A stretch of DNA of 64,000 bases from the NCBI RefSeq assembly GCF_000633395.1, contig NZ_AYMU01000010.1:62001-126000 (forward strand), in the 5' to 3' direction. Origin of the DNA: Pseudomonas sp. PH1b. Its GTDB lineage: Bacteria; Pseudomonadota; Gammaproteobacteria; Pseudomonadales; Pseudomonadaceae. The notes beneath the pieces are model-generated. The model was not told where the DNA came from. It ran no database searches and saw only the letters and a list, made by a program, of their open reading frames with translations. Position numbers and translations under genes: made by a program. This document shows, piece after piece, positions 43,829 through 53,055 of the stretch (its first letter is position 1; each line of letters opens with the position of its first letter).

Positions 43829-44542
43829 CTAGTGCTGGGGCAGCCAGCGGTTGGTGCGTCGTTCGAGCACGCGGAACACGCTGCCGGACACCAGGGTGAT
43901 GACGAAGTAGAAGGCCGCGACCGCCAGGTAGAACACCAGGTAATGCTTGGTGGAACCGGCCGCCTGCTTGCCCACCGAGAGCAGTTCGCTGTAGCCGACG
44001 ATGCTGATCAGCGCACTGTCCTTGACCAGCACCAGCCACAGGTTCGACAGCCCGGCCATGGCGTAGGGCAACATGCTCGGCAGCAGGATGCGCCGCACCA
44101 GCAGCCAGCGCTCGATGCCGTAGGCCCGGGCCGCTTCGATCTGGCCATGGGGAATGGCCTGGATCGCGCCGCGGATGATCTCCGCCGAATAGGCGCCCTG
44201 GACGATGCCCAGCACCAGCACTGCGGCGATGAAGCCGTTGACCGTGACGCTTGGCCGGTCCATGGCCGCCATGGCCATGTTCAGCAGGTCGGTGCCGGCG
44301 TAGTACAGCAGCAGGATCAAGAGCAACTCGGGCATGGCCCGATACAGGGTGGTGTAGACGTTGGCCAGCTTCACCAGCCAGCGCGGGCCCTTGAGCTTGA
44401 TCATCGCCACCAGCAGGCCGATGCCCAGGCCCAGGACGAAAGCCCCGGCGGAAATCTGCAGGGACACCAGCGCACCCTGGGCCAGGGCGCCGAGCCAACC
44501 GTCGGCGACGAACAGTTGGGAAAGGTCGGACAGAGAAATCAT
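43829..44542 (-). CDS. Polar amino-acid ABC transporter permease (HisQ-like)
   Basis: A 237-residue permease with about five membrane segments and the EAA loop (GQIEAARAYGIERWLLVRRI). It pairs with the permease downstream. The ATG at 44542 is preferred to the TTG at 44557 because GGA lies at a normal distance and family proteins begin close to the first helix. It follows the binding-protein gene. Confidence 0.92.
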   Translation of the reverse strand: MISLSDLSQLFVADGWLGALAQGALVSLQISAGAFVLGLGIGLLVAMIKLKGPRWLVKLANVYTTLYRAMPELLLILLLYYAGTDLLNMAMAAMDRPSVTVNGFIAAVLVLGIVQGAYSAEIIRGAIQAIPHGQIEAARAYGIERWLLVRRILLPSMLPYAMAGLSNLWLVLVKDSALISIVGYSELLSVGKQAAGSTKHYLVFYLAVAAFYFVITLVSGSVFRVLERRTNRWLPQH

Positions 44543-44593
44543 GACGTATCCAGTCAACGCCGGCGGCCCGTCGCAACGGGCCGGCCGGACGGC

Positions 44594-45367
44594 TTAGTTG
44601 GCAGAGATGTCGACGCTGAAGTAGCGGCTGCGGATCTTGTCGTAGGTGCCGTCGGCCTTGAGCGCGGCCAGGGCGGTGTCGATCCGCTGTTGCAGGGCGC
44701 TGTCGCCCTTGCGCAGGCCGACGCCGATGCCGGAACCGAACAGCGGGTCCTTGGGCGCCAGGCCCTTGTCCGCCAGGCCGGCGCCGGCTGCGGTCTTGAG
44801 GATCGGCTCGATGGTCAGGGCATCGGCCAGCATCACGTCGATGCGTCCGCTCTGCAGGTCGGCGAGCATGTCGTCCTGGGTGGTGTAGTAGCGCAGGGTC
44901 GAGGTCTTGCCGTAGTAGGCCTTGGCGAAGGTGGCGTTGGACGTCGAGCCCTGCACACCGATCAGCTTGCCCTTGAGGCCTTCGGGGGTGGGCGTCAGTT
45001 CCAGGCTCTGGTCGGCCACCCACATGGCCGGGGTCTGGTAGTAGGGGGCGGAGAAATCGATGACCTTCTGGCGCTCCTCGGTGATGCTCAAGGAGTTGAG
45101 GATGGCGTCGATCTGGCTCGACTGCAGCGCCGGAATAAGGCCGTCCCAGGCCACCTCCTTGAGCGGGCAGTCGGCCTGCATGCGTTCGCACAGGGCCTTG
45201 ATCAGTTCGGGTTCGAAGCCGCTCCAGGCACCGCCGCCGCTTTTCATCGAGAACGGCGGGTAGGGTTCCAGGGCGATGCCGAAGACAATCTTGTCGGCGG
45301 CCACGGCGTGGCTGGCCAGGGCACTGAACAGGCAACCGGTGGCAAGCACCTTGAGCAGGTTTTTCAT
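44594..45367 (-). CDS. Periplasmic basic amino-acid-binding protein
   Basis: A 257-residue SBP family 3 protein. A signal peptide (MKNLLKVLATGCLFSALASH, cleaved after AVA-A) precedes the mature sequence DKIVFGIALEPYPPFS. Ligand-binding positions are recognisable: the aromatic YPPFS, Asn-Ser-Leu-Ser-Ile-Thr-Glu-Glu-Arg (NSLSITEERQ), which contacts the amino-acid carboxylate, and DVMLADALT. These match lysine/arginine/ornithine-type binders. The ATG at 45367 follows AAAGGGTAAAGCC. Confidence 0.92.
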   Translation of the reverse strand: MKNLLKVLATGCLFSALASHAVAADKIVFGIALEPYPPFSMKSGGGAWSGFEPELIKALCERMQADCPLKEVAWDGLIPALQSSQIDAILNSLSITEERQKVIDFSAPYYQTPAMWVADQSLELTPTPEGLKGKLIGVQGSTSNATFAKAYYGKTSTLRYYTTQDDMLADLQSGRIDVMLADALTIEPILKTAAGAGLADKGLAPKDPLFGSGIGVGLRKGDSALQQRIDTALAALKADGTYDKIRSRYFSVDISAN

Positions 45368-45416
45368 GGCTTTACCCTTTATCGAAGTTGTTGTTTTCAA
45401 GGATTGAAGCGAAACG

Positions 45417-46211
45417 TCAGACGCGGTTTTCCTGAGCCATGACGAATTGCCGGCAGCGCTCGCTGACCGGGTTGAGGAACACTTGCTGGGGTGGCCCTTC
45501 TTCTTCCACCAGGCCCTGGTGAAGGAACATCACCTTGCTCGACACGTCGCGGGCGAAGGCCATTTCGTGGGTCACCAGGATCATGGTACGGCCTTCTTCG
45601 GCGATGCCCTGGATGACCTTGAGCACTTCGCCCACCAGTTCCGGGTCCAGGGCCGAGGTCGGCTCGTCCATCAGTAGCACCCGAGGGCGCATGGCCAGGG
45701 CCCGGGCAATGGCCACCCGCTGTTGCTGGCCGCCGGAGAGGAAGGACGGGAAGGTGTCGCGCTTGTTGGCCAGGCCGACTTTTTCCAGCAGGTGCTCGGC
45801 ATGGGCGATGGCGTCCTTGCGGTCTTCGCCGAGGACATACACCGGGGCCTCGATGACGTTTTCCAGCACGGTGCGGTGGGGCCACAGGTTGAAGCTCTGG
45901 AACACCATGCTCAGTTGGGTGCGCAGGCGTGCGACCTGGGCCGGGTCGGCGACCTGCGGGTTGCCGGCGCGGTCGGTCTTCAGGCGCACTTCCTCGCCAT
46001 TGATGCGCAGGCTGCCGCTGCAGGGAATCTCCAGCAGGTTGATGCAGCGCAGCAGGGTACTTTTGCCCGAGCCGCTGGAGCCGATCAGCGACACCACTTC
46101 GCCTTCGTTGGCGCGCAGGGCAATGCCCTTGAGTACGTGGTGATCGGCGTAGCTCTTGTGCAGATCGTCGATCGCCACCACGGGATTGATGGAGTTGGGC
46201 TGCGATTGCAA
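45417..46211 (-). CDS. Amino-acid ABC transporter ATP-binding protein
   Basis: A 264-residue ATPase of the HisP type. Walker A is GSSGSGKST, the Q-loop is MVFQSFNLWPH, the signature is LSGGQQQRVAIARALA, and Walker B is RVLLMDEPTSALDPE with the switch His in LVTHEMAFA. It is the first gene of the minus-strand transport unit, divergent from the LysR gene across 224 bp that probably hold both promoters. Confidence 0.95.
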   Translation of the reverse strand: MQSQPNSINPVVAIDDLHKSYADHHVLKGIALRANEGEVVSLIGSSGSGKSTLLRCINLLEIPCSGSLRINGEEVRLKTDRAGNPQVADPAQVARLRTQLSMVFQSFNLWPHRTVLENVIEAPVYVLGEDRKDAIAHAEHLLEKVGLANKRDTFPSFLSGGQQQRVAIARALAMRPRVLLMDEPTSALDPELVGEVLKVIQGIAEEGRTMILVTHEMAFARDVSSKVMFLHQGLVEEEGPPQQVFLNPVSERCRQFVMAQENRV

Positions 46212-46435
46212 GGGTCGACCCTCTTGTTATTGTGCGATGGCCGGGCAAGACCCGGCACAGGGTAGGGGTCGAGAATTAGCCATCACAGGCGTGGGGTCAA
46301 TCGAGCATTTTTAGCCGGACCCGGTAATTTTTTTCAGCAATGAGGTTTTTTCTCAGCGACAGGCGAGGCTATTGCCGGACGCCGATTGCGGCTATGGTGC
46401 TGCCACCTGTTTTCTGTAGTCGAGGCGTGATCGGT
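46212..46435. promoter_or_regulatory. Divergent control region between the ABC transporter and LysR genes
   Basis: A 224-bp region between head-to-head genes, the classic place for LysR operators. The block TTTTTTCAGC (about 46327-46336) recurs as TTTTTTCTCAGC (about 46349-46360). GCCGGGCAAGACCCGGC (about 46230-46246) forms a hairpin. I could not single out one T-N11-A operator with confidence. Confidence 0.4.
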
Positions 46436-47356
46436 ATGCGTTATCCCTCCATGACAGCGCTGCGTGCACTGGACGCGGTGGCGCGCCTGGGCAGTGTCGC
46501 CGACGCCGCCAACGAGCTGAACCTGACCCCCAGCGCCATCAGCCACCAGATCAAGAGCCTGGAACAGACCCTGGGGTTCGCCCTGACCGAGCGCATGGGG
46601 CGCAGCATTCGCATCACCTACCAGGGTGAACGCTACGCCCGGGACATCCACCTGCTGCTGGCCAACATCCTCGAGGCCGGCCAGCGCTCCGATGGCCAGC
46701 AGGTCAGCGGGCGCCTGTGCATCAGCAGTCCGCCGGGGTTCGCCACCTACTGGCTGTGCACCCACATCGCCGAATTCCAGGCGCTGTATCCCCAGGTGGA
46801 ACTGCAACTGGTGTCGCCCCGCAGCCCCGGCGATACCAGCGACAGCAGCGTCGACCTGTTCGTTGCCTACGGCATGGGCGACTGGCCCAACCAGCACGTG
46901 CAGAAGATCGTCTCCCTGCGCTATTTCCCGGTGTGCAGCCCGAGCCTGGTGAATGCCATGGGGGGCCTGAAGACTCTCGACAGCCTGGATCATGCCTTGC
47001 TGCTGCACATGATCGACTACTCCGATTGGCGGGTCTGGCTGGCCGCTGCCGGGGCACCGAATGTGGAGGTGCGGCGGGGCATCGTGTTTGCCGATGCGCA
47101 CTTCGTGCAGTCGGCGTGCATCGCCGGCCAGGGCATCGCCATGGGCGACAACCTGATCAGTGGCGAGGCCCTGGCCAGGGGGCAACTGGTGCAGCCCTTC
47201 GGCACCGAGATCGAGTCCAACCGCGGCTACTACCTGGTGACGGACCTGCTCAAGGCGGAGCGCCCTGTGGTGCAGGCCTTCAGCGAATGGGTCAAGTCCC
47301 AGCTGCAGGGCATCACCCGGCTCCACCCGGAGCCGCGGCGCAACGGCAAAGCGTGA
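46436..47356 (+). CDS. LysR-family regulator (GcvA-like)
   Basis: A 306-residue transcriptional regulator. The N-terminal winged helix-turn-helix (about 1-65; LGSVADAANELNLTPSAISHQIKSLEQTLG) and the effector domain (about 90-295) are of the GcvA subgroup. The ATG at 46436 is chosen because the family starts close to MRYPSMTALRALDAV; the frame is open to 46340 but without family sequence. It lies divergent to the ABC transporter and upstream of aruI, so it probably controls the arginine genes. In P. aeruginosa a two-component system (AruRS) does this instead. Confidence 0.9.
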   Translation: MRYPSMTALRALDAVARLGSVADAANELNLTPSAISHQIKSLEQTLGFALTERMGRSIRITYQGERYARDIHLLLANILEAGQRSDGQQVSGRLCISSPPGFATYWLCTHIAEFQALYPQVELQLVSPRSPGDTSDSSVDLFVAYGMGDWPNQHVQKIVSLRYFPVCSPSLVNAMGGLKTLDSLDHALLLHMIDYSDWRVWLAAAGAPNVEVRRGIVFADAHFVQSACIAGQGIAMGDNLISGEALARGQLVQPFGTEIESNRGYYLVTDLLKAERPVVQAFSEWVKSQLQGITRLHPEPRRNGKA

Positions 47357-47478
47357 ATTTTATTGAGCAATGGCCGCGATTTATTTCGATTGTTGCAGCC
47401 TGGGTGCAGCGACTAATGTCCCTCGACATCAGCCGGGCGCAGGGTGTCGTCCGCCTATAAGAACAAGAGGAGTAGTCG

Positions 47479-49086
47479 ATGACCACCTGTGCGCAGTCGC
47501 TGGTTCGTTTGCTGGAAGGTTATGGCGTGGACACGGTGTTCGGGATTCCCGGCGTGCACACGGTTGAGCTGTATCGCGGGTTGCATGGCAGCCGCCTGCG
47601 GCACGTCAGCCCGCGGCATGAACAGGGCGCGGGATTCATGGCCGACGGCTATGCCCGTGCCAGTGGCAAGCCCGGTGTGTGCTTCATCATCACCGGCCCG
47701 GGCATGACCAATATCCTCACCGCCATGGGCCAGGCCTACGCCGATTCGGTGCCGATGCTGGTGATCTCCACCGTGAACCGGCGCGAGCACCTGCGCCTGG
47801 GCCACGGCCATCTGCATGAACTGCCGGATCAACGGGCGATGGTGGCCGGGGTCTGTGCCTTCAGTCACACCCTGCAGGCGCCAGCCGAGCTGCCGGAACT
47901 CCTGGCCCGGGCCTTTGCCGTGTTCAAGTGCGCACGACCGCGGCCGGTGCATATCGAGATCCCCCTGGACGTGCTGGAAATGCCGGCCGACAGCCTCAAC
48001 CTGATGCCCCGCAGCCTGCCCGGTGCACCGGCACCGGCAGGCGTCTCGATCGAGGCGGCGGCGGTCCTGCTCAACAGTGCCCACCGCCCGCTGATTCTGG
48101 CCGGTGGTGGCGCCCGGGGCTGCGCTGAAGTGCTGCGCCAACTGGCCGAGCGCCTGCAGGCACCGGTGGCCCTGACCACCAATGCCCGCGGCCTGCTGCC
48201 CTGCGGCCACCCGCTGCTGCTGGACGGGGTACAGTCTTCGAGCCATGGCCGGGCACTGATCGACGAAGCCGATGTGGTGCTGGCCGTGGGCACCGAACTG
48301 GGGGAAACCGACTACGACTTCTTTGGTCTGGGGCCATTGCGCTTCAAGGGCTCATTGATTCGCCTGGACATCGACCCGATGCAGGTCATGGGCGTGCAGC
48401 GGGCCCATGTCGGCCTGGTGGGCGATGCCCGGGAAGGCTTGCAGGCCCTGCTGGAAAAAGCCCCGCCAGCCAGTTCTCGCGGGCGTTGGGCGGTGGACAG
48501 CGTGCAGCGGGTAAACCAGGCCGAACGCGCGGGCTGGAGCCCCAAGCAGCGCGGCTTGCAGGGCCTGCTGGACCTGCTGCGCGACACCCTCGACACGCCG
48601 ATCCTGGTGGGGGACTCGACCCAGCCGGTGTATCAGGGTGCCAGCGGCTACCAGGCCCCGGCGCCGGCCAGCTGGTTCAACGCCGGCAGCGGCTACGGCA
48701 CCCTGGGCTATGGTTTGCCGGCCGCCATGGGCGCCAAGCTGGCGCGGCCCGAGCGTCCGGTGGTGGCCCTGGTGGGCGACGGTGGGCTGCAGTTCACCAG
48801 TGGCGAGCTGATCGCGGCCCGCGAGGCACAGATCGGGGTGATCCTGCTGGTGTGGAACAACCAGTGCTACGGCGAGATCCGCGACTACATGCTGGCCCGG
48901 GACATCGAGCCGCTGGGGGTGGACATCCTCACTCCGGACTTCCAGGCCCTGGCGCGCAGTTGCCATGTGGCGCACCACCGCGCTGATTCGCCGGCGCAGT
49001 TGCAGGACCTGCTGCTGACCCTGCAGGAGACCCGGCAGCCGGTGATGATCGAGGTCGACGCCGGAGCCTATCTGGCCCTGGACTGA
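47479..49086 (+). CDS. aruI: AruI, 5-guanidino-2-oxopentanoate (2-ketoarginine) decarboxylase
   Basis: Thiamine-diphosphate enzyme of 535 residues in the acetolactate-synthase superfamily. The N-terminal domain has GVDTVFGIPGVHTVELYRGL with the catalytic Glu that activates the cofactor. The C-terminal TPP/Mg motif is VGDGGLQF to NNQCYGEI. Its pairing with aruH supports 2-ketoarginine decarboxylation to 4-guanidinobutyraldehyde, rather than acetolactate synthesis. AGAGGAGTAGTCG precedes the ATG. The aldehyde dehydrogenase (kauB) and guanidinobutyrase (gbuA) steps are not in the window. Confidence 0.88.
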   Translation: MTTCAQSLVRLLEGYGVDTVFGIPGVHTVELYRGLHGSRLRHVSPRHEQGAGFMADGYARASGKPGVCFIITGPGMTNILTAMGQAYADSVPMLVISTVNRREHLRLGHGHLHELPDQRAMVAGVCAFSHTLQAPAELPELLARAFAVFKCARPRPVHIEIPLDVLEMPADSLNLMPRSLPGAPAPAGVSIEAAAVLLNSAHRPLILAGGGARGCAEVLRQLAERLQAPVALTTNARGLLPCGHPLLLDGVQSSSHGRALIDEADVVLAVGTELGETDYDFFGLGPLRFKGSLIRLDIDPMQVMGVQRAHVGLVGDAREGLQALLEKAPPASSRGRWAVDSVQRVNQAERAGWSPKQRGLQGLLDLLRDTLDTPILVGDSTQPVYQGASGYQAPAPASWFNAGSGYGTLGYGLPAAMGAKLARPERPVVALVGDGGLQFTSGELIAAREAQIGVILLVWNNQCYGEIRDYMLARDIEPLGVDILTPDFQALARSCHVAHHRADSPAQLQDLLLTLQETRQPVMIEVDAGAYLALD

Positions 49087-49167
49087 TCCGAAGACTCGCT
49101 CAAGGGGCAAGGTAGGTTACATTGGCGGCGCCCGTCAGGACCGACCTTGCCACTCGAGGATTCAAGG

Positions 49168-49644
49168 ATGAGCTGCATTTTCTGCCAGATTATTGCTGGA
49201 GCCCTGCCAGCCGCGGTGGTCTACCGCGACGAACACTGCATGGCCTTCATGGACGTGCATCCGCTGGGGGAGGGCCATGTTCTGCTGATTCCCCAGTCCC
49301 ATGTGGAAAAACTCGATCAGTTGCCCGGCTTCGTCCGCCAGCACCTGTACCAGGTGTACGACGGCCTGGTGGCCGCGCAACGCCGTGCCGGCTACGGCGT
49401 CGAAGGCACTCACCTGCTGGTCAACGACGGTCGGGCCACCAACCAGCACATTCCCCACGCCCACCTGCACCTGATTCCCCGTCGTCGCGGCGATGCCCTG
49501 GGCTTTGCCGGGCGCCTGTTGCTGCATTTCACCGGGCTCTTCGGCCGTCGCACCCGGCTCGAGCTGCTGCAGGCCCAGGCCGAGGCGATTGCCGAGCAGG
49601 TGCGGGTGCCCTGGGTCAATGAAACACCGGCCGGAGCGCGCTGA
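49168..49644 (+). CDS. HIT-family nucleotide hydrolase/transferase
   Basis: A 158-residue histidine-triad protein. The catalytic HxHxH motif is HIPHAHLHLIP (about residues 94-104). The N-terminal CIFCQIIAG segment with its CxxC is typical of bacterial HIT/Hint-like proteins, which hydrolyse nucleoside phosphoramidates or dinucleotides. The C-terminal 40 residues extend past the core domain. The ATG at 49168 follows CGAGGATTCAAGG. It is followed by an acetyltransferase gene 26 bp downstream. Confidence 0.92.
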   Translation: MSCIFCQIIAGALPAAVVYRDEHCMAFMDVHPLGEGHVLLIPQSHVEKLDQLPGFVRQHLYQVYDGLVAAQRRAGYGVEGTHLLVNDGRATNQHIPHAHLHLIPRRRGDALGFAGRLLLHFTGLFGRRTRLELLQAQAEAIAEQVRVPWVNETPAGAR

Positions 49645-49670
49645 GTCTTTTGCCCAAGGAGTGGATCGAC

Positions 49671-50474
49671 ATGCAACACCGCGATGCCCAGGCGATCGAG
49701 TTCGCCGAACAGCAATACTTGCGTTCCCGGGTGGCCGGGCTGGCAGCGCTGCCGGGCAACCCCTATCGGGCCCTGCTCAGTGGCAGCGACCATTGCGGTG
49801 CCTTCGTGCTGGGTGCCAGCAACAGCCCGATGTTGAATCGAGTACAGGGTGATGGCGTGCAGGATGGCGCGGCGCTGGCGGCACTTCTGGGCCAGTACGC
49901 GGAATATTCCCCGGTTGTGGCGCTGATCGGCGCCTCTACCAAGGCTCCCGACACCCTGGAACTGGCGGGGCAACCGCTGTGCAAGCTCAGGGGCTGGACC
50001 CATGTGCAAATGACTGCGTCGCTCGACAGCCTTCCCGGCAGTGTTGTGCCTGGCGAGATCGAACTGGTGACGGCCGCAACCCTGGGGGACTTTGCCCGGC
50101 TGCACGGTGAAGGCTTCGCCAAGAACCACGAAGCCCGGCAGCTCAACCAGGCGGCGTTCGGGGCGTTGCTGGAGGATTCGCGAGCGGCGCTGTATCTGCT
50201 CCGCGAGCAGGGTGTGGCGGTTGCTGGCGCGGCCCTGTTCGCCGCCAGCAATGGCGTGGCGTACCTGGGCACGGCCTTCACCAGCAAGGCTGCCCGTGGT
50301 CGGGGTTACCACCGCCTGCTGATTGCCCAGCGCATCCACCAGGCCCGGGCCTGGGGTTGCCAGCAGGTGGCGGCCACGGCCCTGGCCAGTTCCCAGAGCC
50401 GGCGCAATCTGCAGCACTGCGGCCTGCAGCTGTCCCATGCACAAAGCCTGTATCGGCTCGCGGCCGTGCCTTAG
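49671..50474 (+). CDS. GNAT-family acetyltransferase with N-terminal extension
   Basis: A 267-residue protein. The C-terminal half holds the acetyl-CoA loop (AFTSKAARGRGYHRLLIAQR, about 200-219) and the preceding GNAT strands (VAYLGTAF). The N-terminal ~125 residues are a second, degenerate GNAT-like or unknown domain. The substrate is unknown. The ATG at 49671 has AAGGAGTGGATCGAC upstream. It converges with the secreted DUF4087 gene and their stops overlap by 4 bp. Confidence 0.85.
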   Translation: MQHRDAQAIEFAEQQYLRSRVAGLAALPGNPYRALLSGSDHCGAFVLGASNSPMLNRVQGDGVQDGAALAALLGQYAEYSPVVALIGASTKAPDTLELAGQPLCKLRGWTHVQMTASLDSLPGSVVPGEIELVTAATLGDFARLHGEGFAKNHEARQLNQAAFGALLEDSRAALYLLREQGVAVAGAALFAASNGVAYLGTAFTSKAARGRGYHRLLIAQRIHQARAWGCQQVAATALASSQSRRNLQHCGLQLSHAQSLYRLAAVP

Positions 50475-51331
50475 TCCTGCGGCGCGGCGGAATCGGCATC
50501 GAAGCGAATCGAGCCGATGATCCCGTGCAGGGTGGTGAAGTCCTGGTAGACCCCGGCGCTCTCGATCACCACCTGGTTGCGTTGGTCATAGATGAGCGCC
50601 ATCAGGCAATTGCCCCCTGCGGCGTGGTAGCCGGTCAGCGCATCGCCCACGCCGCAGCTCTGGTAGGCCACCAGGCCCTGCCAGCCTGGGCCGTCCAGGG
50701 TCTGAACCGGGCTTGGCGGGCTCTTTCCGGCACTGCGCATCCATACCCCGTGATCCTGATAGAACACCAGGCTGTCGGCGGCCTGCTCCAGGCTGTCCTG
50801 GTGCCGGCACAGGTGCAGGGTGTACTCCTCGATCCGGGGTTTCTTGGGGTGATTCAGCGTGATGCAGTGCTCGCTCTTGCTCAGCTTCCAGCCCTTGGGA
50901 TAGTGCAGGCCGAAGCCCTGGCCCTGATACCAGGGAGAACCCTTGGGCAACGGCGGCAAGCTGGCCGCCGGGTGCGCCGGTTCTTCCAGCCGTGGATCGG
51001 CACGACAGGTCGCCAGCGGCTGTACCTTGGCCTGGGTCAGGTTGTCCAGGCGTGCGGTCTTGCGGTTGGCGCTGGCGGTGATGCAGGCACAGCCGTAGCC
51101 ATAATGATTGTGGGTCTGGACCCACTGCTGGCCATTGAACGCCGGCCAGTCGCCCTGGGCCTGGTAACCGCCCTGGCTGGCGATTTCCCAGGTGCCGTCG
51201 CGATCGGTGAGGGTGGCGTTGGCGGGCGTCGGGTTTTCGAACCAGCCGCAGCGGCGTTCGACCTTGGCCGGTGCGGCAACGGTGGGCAAGGCGATCAGCA
51301 GCAGGGTGGCAGACAGGGCAGGGCGCAGCAT
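50471..51331 (-). CDS. Secreted DUF4087-domain protein
   Basis: A 286-residue exported protein. A signal peptide (LRPALSATLLLIALPTVA then APAK) is followed by a DUF4087-type domain (about 27-85; RRCGWFENPTPANATLTDRD and WEIASQGGYQ). A second domain (about 135-280) contains HYPKGWKLSKSEHCITLNHP. Several cysteines suggest disulfides. No activity is known. It stands alone on the minus strand, 183 bp from the histidine kinase gene. Confidence 0.82.
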   Translation of the reverse strand: MLRPALSATLLLIALPTVAAPAKVERRCGWFENPTPANATLTDRDGTWEIASQGGYQAQGDWPAFNGQQWVQTHNHYGYGCACITASANRKTARLDNLTQAKVQPLATCRADPRLEEPAHPAASLPPLPKGSPWYQGQGFGLHYPKGWKLSKSEHCITLNHPKKPRIEEYTLHLCRHQDSLEQAADSLVFYQDHGVWMRSAGKSPPSPVQTLDGPGWQGLVAYQSCGVGDALTGYHAAGGNCLMALIYDQRNQVVIESAGVYQDFTTLHGIIGSIRFDADSAAPQD

Positions 51332-51513
51332 GGAGCATCCTTGTTCGGCGACAAAGCGGGCGGCCAGTGTACGCCCGGGCGGTTATCGGTAAACAGCGGT
51401 GCAGGGCGGCGGAGGGCAATCCTGAACGCGGCCCTTCAGGGTCGGCGCGGACCGGCGCTCGATGGCGGGTATCGGTCGATACATCGCCATGTTCGGTCGC
51501 CTTCAGGTGCCAC

Positions 51514-53055
51514 TCAGGTTGTGCCGGAATGGGCCGGATTGCCCCGGGATTGTCCGGCCCAGGCCTTGGCCGTAGGCAGATCCTGCGGCAAGGCAAAGCG
51601 AAAGCTCGCGCCGCGCCCGGGCACATCCAGCAGCTCGATGGTCACCCCGTGCAGTTGCAGGATACGGTGCACGATGCGCAACCCGAGGCCGCCGTCGCGG
51701 CGCGCACCGCCGATAGTGAATGGCCGCAGGAACAGTCCCTCCCGCAGCTCCGGGGCAATGCCCGGGCCGTTGTCGCTGACGATCACCAGCACCTGGGAAC
51801 CGTCCGCCTGCAGGCTGATGTCGATCTCGCCCCCGGCGGGGACATGGCGCAGGGCGTTGTCGAACAGATTGGTCAACACGCGCTCGATCAGCCCGAGGTC
51901 GGCGCACACGCCCCAGGCCCCCGGGGCGAATTGCGCCTTGAGCCGCACTTGCCGCGCTTCGGCCCCCAGTTCGAATTTCTGGAAGATGTCCTGCACCAGG
52001 TCGCTCAGGGAAAACCTCTCGAGCACCGGCTCGACGAAACCATGCTCCAGGCGTACCAGCTCCAGCAGCGCCTGGGCCAGGCCACTGACCTTGCGGCTCT
52101 GGTCGAGGGCGATGCCCAGGTAGCGCCGGCGCTCTTCGGGGCTCAGGCTGGCGTCCTTGAGCGATAGGGTTTCCAGGTAGCCGTGCAGCGACGACAGTGG
52201 CGTGCGCAGGTCGTGGGAAATGTTCGCCACCAGTTCCCGGCGCTCCTGGTCCTGGCGGGTCAGGGAGCGCCATTGCTGATTGAGGCGGGCCTGCATCTGG
52301 CGGAAGGTGGCGTCGAGCACGGCGATCTCGTCGTGGCTGCTGCTGTCCTTCGGCGCCTCGGACAGGGTCTGTGTCGGGAGCGGACCATCGATGGCCGGGG
52401 CACCGTCGATATCGAAACCGCTGACCCGCTCGGTGAGGGTGCGCAATGGCCGGGTGATCAGGGCAAAGGCGGTCAGGCCGGCGATCAGGCACAGCAGGGC
52501 CACCAGGGCAATGGACCACAGGGCAATGTTCAGCGCCGCGCTGGTGGCGCCACGCTCGGCGAAGCGGTCGTGCGCTTCACTGAGCAGCACCACGTACAGG
52601 TAGCCGGCCTGCTGGCCGCCCACCATCAAGGGCGCTGCGCTGAACACCTTGCGTCCGTCCGGGCTGCGCGGGTCGTCGCCGAGGATCGGCAACGGGTCGC
52701 CCTTGAGCAGGCGCTGTACCGGGGCCAGGTCCACCTGCTGGCGGCGCAGGCGCCCGGCCGGGGCGGCGTTGCCGACGATCCGCCCCTGGGGATCGAGCAG
52801 GTACACCTCGACACTGGGGTTGACCAGCATCAGCTGGCTGAACAGCTCCCGCAGGGCGTTGGGCATCAGGCCGTTGGCGTCCATCAATTGGGTGTCCTGG
52901 GCAATGTGCGCCGCCAGGTCCCGGGACAGGCCCTGCACCACTTCCAGTTCGTGCATGCGGCTGGCGCGTACCTGCAGCCAGGCCGAGGTGGAGCAGCACA
53001 CCAGCAACAGCAGGGCGAACACCAGGGACAGGCGCTGGGTCAGGGTCAGCCTCAT
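51514..53055 (-). CDS. Sensor histidine kinase
   Basis: A 513-residue membrane kinase. It has a membrane segment at about 9-28, a periplasmic sensor (about 30-172), a second segment (about 176-200), HAMP, HisKA with the phosphorylated His281 (VANISHDLRTPLSSL), and HATPase (NLFDNALRHVPAGG, SDNGPGI, GLGLRIVHRI). The ATG at 53055 overlaps the regulator stop (ATGA); the longer frame to 53202 would overlap the regulator out of frame. Its partner regulator is divergent from the periplasmic msr operon, so a redox or chlorine-type stress signal is plausible but unproven. Confidence 0.92.
   Translation of the reverse strand: MRLTLTQRLSLVFALLLLVCCSTSAWLQVRASRMHELEVVQGLSRDLAAHIAQDTQLMDANGLMPNALRELFSQLMLVNPSVEVYLLDPQGRIVGNAAPAGRLRRQQVDLAPVQRLLKGDPLPILGDDPRSPDGRKVFSAAPLMVGGQQAGYLYVVLLSEAHDRFAERGATSAALNIALWSIALVALLCLIAGLTAFALITRPLRTLTERVSGFDIDGAPAIDGPLPTQTLSEAPKDSSSHDEIAVLDATFRQMQARLNQQWRSLTRQDQERRELVANISHDLRTPLSSLHGYLETLSLKDASLSPEERRRYLGIALDQSRKVSGLAQALLELVRLEHGFVEPVLERFSLSDLVQDIFQKFELGAEARQVRLKAQFAPGAWGVCADLGLIERVLTNLFDNALRHVPAGGEIDISLQADGSQVLVIVSDNGPGIAPELREGLFLRPFTIGGARRDGGLGLRIVHRILQLHGVTIELLDVPGRGASFRFALPQDLPTAKAWAGQSRGNPAHSGTT

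Noticed and set aside
43109..45442. 777-codon plus-strand frame across the ABC transporter genes
   Set aside because: Antisense to two permeases and a binding protein with clear family motifs; rich in Gly/Gln/His like other shadows.
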